From Eublepharis macularius (taxonomy: Eukaryota > Chordata > Lepidosauria > Squamata > Eublepharidae), in the NCBI RefSeq assembly GCF_028583425.1, contig NC_072797.1, positions 22,788,001 to 22,852,000 of the forward strand: DNA of 64,000 nt, written 5' to 3'. Under the pieces are notes generated by a model. It searched no databases. It saw nothing but the letters and a program-made list of their open reading frames with translations, and was not told where the DNA came from. The translations under genes were made by a program, and so were the position numbers. Each line of letters starts with the position of its first letter. Positions within the stretch are counted from its first letter, which is position 1. This document shows, one piece after another, positions 14,804 through 26,800 of this stretch.

Positions 14804-17800
14804 TGGCCCAAATGAGAGGGCTGATCTTCAGGTTGATGAATGTTGTGAAACCTTGATTTATTGGGCACCCCGGTCCTGAAGCTCTAAGTAAGCTGCTGTA
14901 GCAACAGTGGTTAAGTGGTTGGACTGCGAATCAGCACTCTACTGGTTTGAATCCCATGACTGCCACCACGAGCTCAGTAGGTGGCCTTGTGTAAGCCACT
15001 CTTCTCAGCCCCAGCTCCCCAGCTATATAATAACACTTTGTTCACCACCGTGGGTGAGGCACTAATCTGTCTAGCAGAGCAGTATATAAGCAGTTATTAT
15101 TAAAATAACTTCAGCTAATTTCATTAAGTGGTGATACGGTATGTGCGGCCAGTGGATACATTTGTTCTTTGTTGCTACCCATTGACTGGACTTATTCTGT
15201 AGCTGGGCCTCAGTCCAAACATAGTTGCACACAACAATGTGCACTACAGCCTAAGGTTATAGTTTGGTTCCATTCACATTGGAATATAAATAGAAATGTG
15301 CCTACTTCCCGTTTGCATTATGTGGTGCCAGGGCATATTGGATGCCTCATTCATGAATGCGCATCACAATCCTGAAGTGCATCCAGATGTACATTCTCAC
15401 CTAACCTGTGAGTCTAGTTCCCTGATTTCTCGAGGGGATTTGCACATCCCTGCACACATGTTTTCCTTTTCCAAACTGGGATGTTGTTGGTATTGGCTCA
15501 AAAAGCTGAGAAGAAACACAGTCTCATTGTGAAAGATTTAAGGGCAGTATATCAGATATGTGAGTTTGCACACTGATGGATAATCAGTGATTATCCATCA
15601 GTGCTCAAACTCCAGGTGATCAACATGCTCACAGGGTGGCACACAGGTAGCATGTAGCTGTCCAATCATATCCTCATCACCATGGCCTCGCTCTGCTTAC
15701 TCCTCAGGCTTAGGATGCCCATATATGAGATAGCTATGCTGTGTTGTGACTGTGCTATTGAGTCACAGTCAATAATTGCCGGACAGCCATGGACAAGTCC
15801 ATGACAGACACAGCAGTCCTCGTGCCTTCTCAATTCTTCAGAAAGTCTCAGTCATATCCGGAGTCTTTGGGTTGCCTGCAGTCTTTCATAGACTTTCCTG
15901 TGCTTTTATGTGCAACTAACTGTGGATTCACACCCGCAAAGAGTCTTGGAGCACGGGAGGGCTGTTGGGCAGGGATTCAGCTTGTGCACCACCTCCAAAA
16001 CAGGAAACCTGGCAGAGCAGCAGGGAAGCCACAGCTAGTAGGACCCTTTTCAAGGCTTCCAGGTCAGGCTTGCTGTCTGGTTGGGGAATCTGCTGCAGCT
16101 CCTGTTCTTTGCCACTGATCTGCCTTATGGATCTTAACATGTGACCTTTTTTGGCGTCTTGGTTTGCTTAGCCCTGTCTCTGCACACATGCACACCTCAA
16201 TCTATTTCCCCTCTGCTTTGCGTTGCTTTGGCCTTGGCTAGCTTTTAAAAAAAAAATTTCCCAGCCTTGCCTTCCTTTCAGGGCTTGATTTCCTAATTTG
16301 CCAGGAACCAGGTCTGATGCGGAGCTGAAGAGCGGCAGGCTTCGGCTTGGTGGTTATTCTACACACTTAGATTTTTACTCTGCGTTGGTTTTTCTTCCTT
16401 TTGTGACTGTGGTTTTGTGAATTTTCCCATCAGTATTCAGAACCGGGTTTTGTTTGGTTTTTTCAGTTATATATTCAGAGGTTTCTGTTCTAATAATATA
16501 TCAAAGTGCGACAGGTGCATAAAGTTTCTTGGCTGCATTCTGATAGGGTTCATCTTCTGAACCTGGCAAAATCCACTTGATGAAATGCTGCTGTGAAACA
16601 GCACAGTTTTTCTAGTTCTTTCATAAGTGTATTTTAGACTGCTGTTCAAAGGTGGTTAGTATCTGTGATGCAAAGACCTGTAACAATATTGGATTGTTTC
16701 GAAAAGTAGAATGACCTCTAGGCCTTATGCAGATGCTGCCTACTGCCAGTGCCTTAACCATAGTTAAGTGTGAACCATGGTTAAGGGGCACTGCTACCCT
16801 TTAGAAACCCCCTGTCCCAAATTCTTCCTTCCTCCCCCCTCACCATCATTGGCTATTCATTATTTCTCTATTATAATGTTAATTTTGGCTGTCTCTTTTC
16901 AAAGTTTGAAGCTGATTACAAGTGGATTTAGGAGTAAGCCCTGGTTAGTATCAGGTAGTGTTGGTACATGACCCACTATGCTGAAGGTGAATTGAAGGAG
17001 AGCAGGGAAGAAGGAAAGTGTGTATGCTATGGCTGCTTCCACACACGTTGGATAATGCACTTTCAATGCTCTTTAGTGATCATTTGGAACTGGGCTTTCA
17101 CGTGCGGAACAAAAAATCCACTTCCAAAGGATTGCTAAAGTGCACTGAAAGTGCATTATCCAATGTGTGTGGAAACGGCCTTTGTCTAATCCCAACAAGG
17201 GTTTCTAAAACCCTTGATCTAAATAGATCTGAAATTTTTATAACAGTATAGTTTGGTACACTGGATTTTTTGGTTGTATGTCATTCTTGGTTATATGTTC
17301 CATCATATTGGATCTTAAAATTATTTAAGGACTGGGAGTGTTGTATTAATCAAATGCTGCAAAATATTGCTATATGTGCAATCTGTTAAGATAAACAAAA
17401 AAACTGATTAAAAATGTAATCTTTCCTTGTATGTATGAAGTATGAACTGGACCGTTTCCAAGAAACCAAGAGACTTTTACATGACTATTATAGAGGAATG
17501 GAAGGCAAAATCCCTACGGAAACCAACACAGAGTTTACCAGAATACCACTAACGGACCTGATTCAAATAGATGAAGAGGGCAAGATTAAAATGTACAGTT
17601 AAAATTGTAACATTGCAATAATTACGAAATATGTATGTGTGTGGTGAATTGACAGGGAATACTGTTGTGTGCATAGGACGTATGCTAGAAGAGGTAAAAG
17701 TAGCATCTGTAGATATTGAAGTGTGGGGGTATACAAAACTTAATGTTAAATATATGTCCAAGTTTCACATCTCAAAAATATCTAGTACATTTCTATCGCA

Positions 17801-20800
17801 CCCTCCTTCCAAGAAGTTTGGCGCAGAGGGCAATCTCAACTCCCCTCTGTCTGGAGATCAGGGGGCGGGGCCACCAGCCATGTGACCATTTTCAAGAGGT
17901 TCCGGAACTCCGTTCCACCACGTTCCTGCTGAAAAAAAGCCCTGGTGATTGGCCCGGGGCTTCCCAGACAGCTTCATGGCAGAGTAGGAATGCTGCAATT
18001 GTTTGCAGTGGTGATAAAAATAATATAAATATAGACTCAGGATAGCTAAATGTTGATACAGCTAATGGGATACTTGCTCCTGTGCATGCCTGCTCAGAAG
18101 CAAGTCCCTTTGAGTTCAGTGAGGTTGACAAGATGTGCAGGCTCTACACAGAGAGCAGGGACTGGGCCCATGCCTGCTTGCCCCAGTCTTTACTTACATG
18201 TTTCTGTTAGCCTTGCTTATATACCTTCCAACTATATGTGCTTAGGCTCCGTCCATGTGATTAGTAATACTTTTTTCCTAGATCCAGAAGAGTTAGCCAT
18301 GTTGGTCTGTAGTTGCAAAATAGTAAAAGAGTCCAGTAGCACCTTTAAGACAAACCAACTTTATTGTAGCATAAGCTTTCGAGAACCACAGCTCTCTGTG
18401 TGTCTGATGGAGAGGGCTGTGGTTCTCAAAAGCTGATGCTACAATAAAGTTGGTTAGTCTTAAAGGTGCTACTGGACTCTTATACTTTTTCCCTAGGGTT
18501 TTCAGTGGCACAGATGGAGCCGATGCATGTTTTCTTTCTAAGACATAGACTTGGTGCTGATGTGGGTCTGAACATGCATAGGGGCTGGGGCAAGTGGGCA
18601 TGATCCCACTGTACACACAGGGCAATGTCACTTACACAGGACTCTTGTGAATAACTCACAATGATGTTCTATCATAAAGTTAAACAAATAATCAGATTCC
18701 TTAATTGCTCCCTCTCCTTAATTCCTCCTCAAATCCAGATAAGAAAAATAGTCCATTGTTTACTATGATGCTGTTGAGTTCAGTTTCCATACTATGCTCT
18801 ACTTCACAGATTCTAGAAGCGACACCAAGAAGTGAGAGCAAAACTTCCTTCTCCTGCAACACAGAAAGTGCATTAGTGTGCATTGAGACCTGCATTTATA
18901 GCACAATCAACCAGCCAGAGAAGGGTGGATAGATCATTGTTTGGGGCTTGGTTGTAGGGTTGTCAAGCCCAGCCGGCAAATAATGGGAGACTGGGGAGGG
19001 GGACATGGGGAGGAAGCCATCATCAACAGCATGACAGCACTTCTAGGGTTTTCCCAGAAGTGGTGTCATGCCTCTTTAGGAATCACCAAAAATAATTTGG
19101 TAAAGATTTTTGCAATTCCTAGAGAAGTGTGGCAACACTTCCAGATTTTTTCCCTAGAGCTATGACATGACACCCTTGGCCCAATGGCCATTTAAATCTG
19201 CTCAGAGTGGCATTGGGAAATGAAAGGTGGAGCAAAGAATCCCCTGCCAAGGGAATGGCAACTCTACTTGGTTATGAGTATCCCACTTGCTCCAGTCCTT
19301 AAACCCTCATTGCCTTCATTGGACTTAGAAATTTAGAACTCTCCTTGTATTGTAAGTGTTGTAACAAAGCTTGTTCCTGCACCCTGGTTTGCTCGTGTAG
19401 TCTGTATTTTAAAATTTAGTCTACATGTCTACACATCAGGCCTCACTGGTTTAGTTTGCCTCAGGTTATGTTTGCAATGTAGGGAAACCATGCTGAAGAA
19501 GATGATGAACACCCATTGTGAGAAATGCAAGACTAAGGTTGTTTGTCTTTTTCTTCTTTTTTAAAAAAAGAATCCCTTTATTAGCTCGCAAGTGTCCTTC
19601 TCCAGAGATAGTACTTACCAAGCTAAAAAGCAAAGCATTTCAAGCAAAGAATGCAAAGGAGGATTATCCGACTTCTGAAGGTGCCTTGTTCAATTTTAGT
19701 TCTGATGAGAAACTGATCTCTGAGACTTGGCACAACGCTGTCGTTACAATATCTCATATGGTAAGAAAAGTCTTGGTTTATCCCAGGGCTGAAATGCTGC
19801 ACATTTTGAGTATCTGTGTCAAGAGTGCTGCTCAGGGGACTCTGTATCAGACCAAAGCTCTGTTATCAACAGACTTGTTAAATTAAGACTGCAAGCATTA
19901 TTTGGTTGATCTTATCAGTGGAGTTTAGTTTTAATCAAGCTTAGAGCTATACGTTCATCTAATTTTTTTGCATCTGACTTTCCGCTAATGTTTCCATTAA
20001 AAGGAAATAAAATTAAGGTGGGCGACTATTGAACTATGGCTTTTAAAACAACTTTATCATACATCAGTATCTCAAAGAGGCAGCTGTGATTGGTAATATG
20101 GGACATCCATTGTCATTTACTCAATTAATGAACTGCTGCACCAATTGAAAAGCAGTTTCTTTATCAGTGGGTAGTGCTAGTTTACTTCAGTTGTTTACCT
20201 TCCTAAATGGCAGAGTTTAACATACAAACTATTTTTCTATTTGTCCATCTATCTAAATAATCACTTATCACAAAAAAGCAGATCACTGAAGGATGACCAG
20301 TTATAACTGCTGAGTACTATGCTTGCATGAGGAGCTGATCAGGACACTCCCTGGTGAGGAGCTGCCTGCAGCCCTCATCAGGGAGTGTCCAGAGTGCTTG
20401 TGGGTTCAATGGCACACAGGATATTGCTGCTGAAAAGCTGACTGCAAGGGCTGGAGTTATGGCCCTCTTACCTCCGCCATCTGTCCACCAAGAGAACTAG
20501 TTCCCTTTCCTGTCTCAGCAGTGGATGCTGTTAGTTCTTCACAAACCTGCTGCATGAACTGAACTTGCCAATAAATGAAAATTTACTATTCCAGTTTTCT
20601 TCTTTTTAACATTTTTAAAAATATTGTCGATCCATAAAGCAACGAGAGAATGATAGTTTTTCAGAATGCTGCATTGCCATTCCCGATTGCTTCTACTAAA
20701 CTGTAACTGTTAAAATTAAGGTTAGTACTGAAATGCAAGTAAGAGAGGCTGAAGAAGAAAAAGAGCGCCTGCAGCAAGAAATAAAAGAGAAAGAACACCA

Positions 20801-23800
20801 GAAATTTTCCCAAGCAGCTGCTGGCAAAGGTGGAAAAGAAGGCAAAGGGGGAAAGGGCGGAAAAGGCGGAAAAGAGGGAAAAGGTGGAAAGGAGGCAAAG
20901 GGGGCTGGAAAGGAGGCCAAAGATAGCAAAAAAGGAAAAAAGAAAGGTAAGAAAAGGTGCAACTGTTTCTTTTTTACAAAGTAGTTCTGAATGAACAAAA
21001 TCACACGCTCGAGAAAACTGAAAGGTTTGATTGCAGCACTGATCTTGATGCTGCTCTTGCCACACACAAAGAGCAGAGAATGGAGAGACTTCACACATAC
21101 TTCTTTTATATATTTTATTTTATTCTTACCTTTTCTCCTTAAACACAACCCAGGTCGTTTTCACACGTCTTTACCCTCAGGCAAAATTGCACAAAACTCA
21201 CGGAACGAGGGCATCTTCATGGCATGATTTTTGACATCACCCTGTCATGATTCCATTCCGTGGCGCGATGATGTCAGAAATCACGCCATGAAGACACCCT
21301 CGTTCCCTGAGTTTTGTGCAATTTTGGGCCAGGGGAAAGACGTGAAAACGACCCCAAATAGGCTCATCGCATCCCCTCCTCCACCTTATTCTCTCAACAG
21401 TAACCCTGTGAGGTAGGATATGCTGAAACGGTAATGGGCTCAAGGTCAGTCAGCAAGTTTTCATGGCACAGTGGGGTTTGACACCCGATTGCCCCAGATC
21501 TTGGTTTGACACTCTAACCACTGCACCACATTTACTCTCAAAACCTCTAGTCCTCCACCGGACATTCTTCATTTATAATTACGCTTTTGTTCTTTATTTA
21601 GAAAGTTTATATGCCATCGCTCTAGACTCCAGAGAGCTCCTTGAGGCAGCTCAAACAATAAAAACAGTACAATAAAGATAACAACAACAGCATCACATTA
21701 TCAATAATATACAAGTTATGAAAGCAGCATAAAGCAACATGCGGCAGCCTAAAACCATATCCATCAAACCATCCTCAGAGTGCAAAAACAGTTTTTAAAA
21801 TGCCTCTTGGATCAAGGCACTGGTAAACAGAAACATTTTAGCCTAAAGGACAGAAAGGTCAACATCAGATAAGACTCTAGGGAGTAATGCACAGAAGCCA
21901 CCAAATACTTGTAGGTGGGGAAGAGGAAGGTACCAGATTTTGCAGAATGGTAAAACATCGTTGCACAAAGTCTAGGCATTTTGGTGGAATACGGCATGGA
22001 AGCAATCTTCTCTCTCATACATGATGGTAAAATGAATCATGCCTTAGAGAAGGAAGGGAAACGTGTGTAGCAGGAAGCCATCTTTTCTGACCCTCCGACG
22101 TCATGCTATCAGGCCAAGAACCAATGAGGGCATGCTTGGTTAATTGGCAGTGCTAGCCATATGAAATTAAGCAGTACAACGAGGGAGGGTGAAAGCCAGG
22201 CTCCTCAAGGTCGCTTCCCTTGTGGATCGGCAGAGGCCCACCAGTGTTAGAAATTAACAGGCCAGCACATTTTTCTCAGCTAGGCCGGAGCCAAGCCTGC
22301 AGCTGAGAAACTTACAACTGAACCACAGTTTAGTGACACTGACCAAGATACTAAAAGTTGAACAGGCCTGTTTCTTTCAATCACAAACTTGGAGACCACC
22401 TAAAATTTCCAGAGATTTTCTGTCCACAGAAGCACGATTTCCCTCTCCCTCTTGCTGCAGCCCAATATTCACCTTGAAATGGTGCTCCTGGGGATGGGGT
22501 ATCTCTAGGAACAGTGGGCAGGGGGGGAGATAGAGCTTTGCCATGGGACGGGGAATCCACAGGAATTTTACGCAAGTTTCAATCCATAGTGTAACCCATA
22601 GTGCGTATTCTGAAATTGTGAAAAAAAATTAATGGGATGAAAGTTTGAGTGAAACAGTTGTTTTTGGAAAAATGCCCGAAATGTTAGCTGTTCAGTGTTA
22701 GCAACTGGTGTTGCAATGATTCGGTAACACACATTTTAACACTTCAAAGAATGTATGGATGCAGTACTATGTGAAAATTCTCTCTTCCCTGCAGACTCTC
22801 CATCTGTGGTTGAACCAACACCAATTACTCTATCCCCAGAGGAATTAAAAAAACAAGAATTGAAACTTAAATTGAAGCAGGAATTTTTTGCGGCACTGGA
22901 GCTAGAAGGTATGCATTAATTTGAAAAATAAGCTCAAACACTGAATAAGTTCAGTGTTTGCAATTTGTGCTACTGAAACAGAAAAGTACTGAGAAAAGTC
23001 ATCATCAATGAATGTTCAACCACCATTAAGGCTAAGCATAGTTTGTTGCCTTTAGTCTTCGTTATAAGATCCAAAACATGCAGTAAAACTATAGTGTAAG
23101 TTGCTAAACTATGCTGTTCCCCAAGAAGCTGTGTATAAAGATACAACAGTAAAATCTGCAGGTCTGTGAGCAGAGATGCCATAGAGGTAGGGAAATTGCC
23201 CTAACCATGATTTTCTCAGTAGAGATGTAGCACTTTACCATGGTTGGCATGAACCCTGATTTCCAAACTATAGTAGCCCTTTTCAGTTGTTACACTTTGC
23301 TACATATTTTAGACACATGGTGCATGTGATCTTTCAGAGATATGTGATCACTATTTTGCCTGAAAGGGGTAACGCGCATATTTATACTTTCAGTTTCAGT
23401 AAACAAGAACTAGAACTTATAGAAAAGCACAGCCTGCTGAGCCAGACCAGTAGTTCATCTAGATCAGCATAGTGTTTCGCATAACAGCCCACCAGTTGCC
23501 ATGGAGGGCCAAACAAACAAGGCACAGAGGTTGAGGCTTTCCCACTGCTGCCTAGAGGTGGGCACGAATCACAATACAAAGCAAAAAAAAAATGCACGAA
23601 CCGGACCAATTAGTGGTTCTTGAAAACGCAGTTTGTGGGGCTGCATTTTCCATGAATTCCACAACTTTTTTGCCTGGTTCGTGAGAGTCGTGAGCGGTTG
23701 GTGAAGCCAGACAGGCTGGCGCTGCTGCCCACACAGGGTGTGTGAAATTGACAGCCCTGTTCTGCCACCCACAAATGGCAGGAGAAGGGGGCTGTCTGTT

Positions 23801-26800
23801 TCAAACGACCTGTGCTGGGTTCAGCCGATCGGCGGAAGCCATTGCGGGGTGTGTGAAACTGACAGCCCCATTCTCCTGCCACCAGCGAGCGCCAGGAAAA
23901 GGGGGCTGTCTGTTTCAAACACCCCGCACCGGCTTCACCCGATTGGATGAAGCCTGCATAGGGTGTTTTGAAACTGACAGCCTTCATCTGCCGGTTGCAA
24001 GCAACAGAGGAAGGCTGTGACTTTCAAATGCCCTGTGCTGGCTTCGCCCAATCAGATGAAGCCAGCTTGGGGTGTTTGAAACTGACAGCCTTTTCCTGCC
24101 GCTTCCGGGCAACAGGAGAAGGGGGCTGTCAGTTTCAAACACCCCACGCCAGCTTCAGCAGTTGGTGCTGGGTGTTTGAAATGCCACAAACCACGAACCA
24201 TGAACCGATTCGTGAACTAGGAAAAGTTCGTGGAAGTTCGTGGTTCATGGAACGTGATGAACCACGAATCACGTGTTTTGGGGTATTTCGGTTTGTGCCC
24301 ATGTCTACTGCTGCCTACAAGGACTGGTATTCAGAAGTTGGTGTCTTGTCCTTTCTGACAAAATGGTAATTGTGTATATCACGAGAATTGCATGTAGCAT
24401 ATGCTCACCATTTGCACAATAAAATTTAACGTCTGAAAAGGGCTAGTTTCTCATCAAGTTTGATGCCAATCCACGACTGAGGTGTTGATATCCACATGTA
24501 ATACTTAATCGTGGATGAGCATTTGCAGATTCACAGGCTCAGGTCAGTTTCCCAAACAAAGATTGGTTTCCAAACTTGTGAAATTAGTTGCTGAGTGTTT
24601 TCATTTCTATTTATTCCAAACCAACTTTTTCAATAGCGGATGCTGCAAAATCTCGACTTGAGCTGATAAAAATTAAAGCACATTACTTCATTCAAGATCT
24701 AATCTCGAAAACTGAACTAACATACAGGAATATGGAAAAATGGCTTGGAGAGAGATACCTGGCTGAAATGTCCAGGTAATGGTTAATTTTGATGAAGCAT
24801 AGTAACTGGATTTGGTAAATGACTGGACCAAGAAACAGGATAAAGCAGCAATCTGGAGGGAAATCTTTCATTTGCACTCTCTCTAACACATGCCCATAAC
24901 TGTGGGTTGGATCCAGCCAGCTTTTTCAGTCAATCTTGCATACTTGCCCTACTTACTACATCCCCCATCCCATGTGGCTTGTGTACACACAGATCCCATG
25001 ATCCCCAACGTAACCTTTGGGGGGTGGTCAAATGGGATCTCTCCTTCCTTTTTCACCAGCAGAGAAATTGGTTGGATCTAACCCTGTGTCTCTACACAGA
25101 CTTCTTTTATTAATTCTAACTACTTTTCCACCAATGGTCTCCAAACCTGTACATCCACAAAAATAAACACAGGGATAAATTACAAAATCAGCTATAGTAA
25201 CACCAACATCATCAATAACAGGCCAAAAACACAGAGAGTCCCATAATTATTAGAGGTGTACATAGAAAGTATTTTATTTTATTTCTGCACTTGTTTTCAT
25301 GTTCAAGACCTCCCATTGATTCATTTAGTTGTTAATTCGTTTTTTAATTACTTATTTGCTAATTTTCATTGTTCACTAGTCTTCTTCTTCCTGTAGCTGG
25401 GTTGTTTTGCTTGGAATATTTGCGTGTTCTGCTATTCCCATGAGGCATCATACCTGTCAGATTTCAAGGAGAATGGAAACAGGGTGCCAATTTTAGAGGC
25501 AATTTTTAAAAAGTGAACTCTTTTATAAATTGATGGTTGTTGTGGGTTTTCCGGGATGTATCGCCGTGGTCTTGGCATTGTAGTTCCTGACATTTCGCCA
25601 GCAGCTGTGGCTGGCATCTTCAGAGGTGTGTCACTCGTGACACCGAGAGATCTCTGTCTTTTGGTGCTACACCTCTGAAGATGCCAGCCACAGCTGCTGG
25701 CGAAATGTCAGGAACTACAATGCCAAGACCACGGCAATACAGCCCGGAAAATCCACAACAACCATCATTCTCCGGCCGTGAAAAGCCTTCGACAATATAT
25801 CTTTTATAAATTGTCCTACTGAATTCCACAAGAGATCTAGACAGCCTTTCCCTGTCTGTAAAGTCTGGCTTGTTGCTTTGTACACGGTTCTGTCAGTTCC
25901 ACTGCTGTCTCTTTCCCCCACTCCTTGTAACCTTTCTCTGAACACTATGTACTGTTCTAGCCAAATTATCTAACCCATTCATTTTGGTTTTTCCCATTCA
26001 TTTCTATTGTAAAAACAAATCTATTCCTGTTTTAAACAAATGCACACCTCTAATAATGATAATGATGGCAAAAGCTTCAGAGAAGAACACAGGGTTTGCC
26101 CAGGCACCTAAAAGGCGAAAGTGGGGGCACCGAAGGAATGCCTCTGGGTCTCTCTAGATGTGCAGATTTTGAAAGAGTTGGGTTCCCCAGACCCAGCTCA
26201 AGTTCCCACATCCATAGAGCAGTTAAAAAGTAAATGGCTGTTAAAAAAATAGAGCCCAAACAGCCTCAGAATGCCTCTGGGAGGGGAGGAGGGATCTCCC
26301 CCCCCCAAGCTGTTTCCCCATGCCACAATAACATCAAAAGGGGGGGGTCCCCTTTTGCTTTTAATTTTGTCGTATGTTATGCAAATAGATAGACCAGGTT
26401 AAATGGAATATATGGGAGGAGGTTGAAACGACTTCATGTTTCAAGTATAATATTTTTTTTAAAATTCACCCTTACTTAGAGCAAGGAGGACAACGAGATC
26501 TTGCTTGAGAATCTCAGTGGTTTCGTCATGATAAAGATACAGGGAGAACAGGAAGAAGCGTATGTCTCACCGCTTCCTCTTTCTCCCACTTGTCCATCAA
26601 CCTTCTTTCTTTGATAATCAAGGTAGTAACTGCAGAGCCAGCACCCAGGGCAACCCAAGTCCAGTGGCGCCCCAGGAGTGTGTGATGGCATCAATTTTGT
26701 GACGTCATCATACAGAGCGCCTCCCTGGGAGCAGGCCACCTGCACTGCCGCTGGAGGGCCAGGTGCGTGCAGCAAGCCAGCCGCCCTGTCAGCGTAGCAG

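Noticed and set aside
20661-21148. Antisense Phe/Pro/Ser-rich open frames of 145 and 150 codons
   Set aside because: Mirror of the Lys/Gly repeat in SPEF2 exon w9.
23738-24369. Tandem Cys-containing open frames resembling a repeat protein
   Set aside because: They are the reading of a minisatellite inside an hAT-type element in several frames at once.
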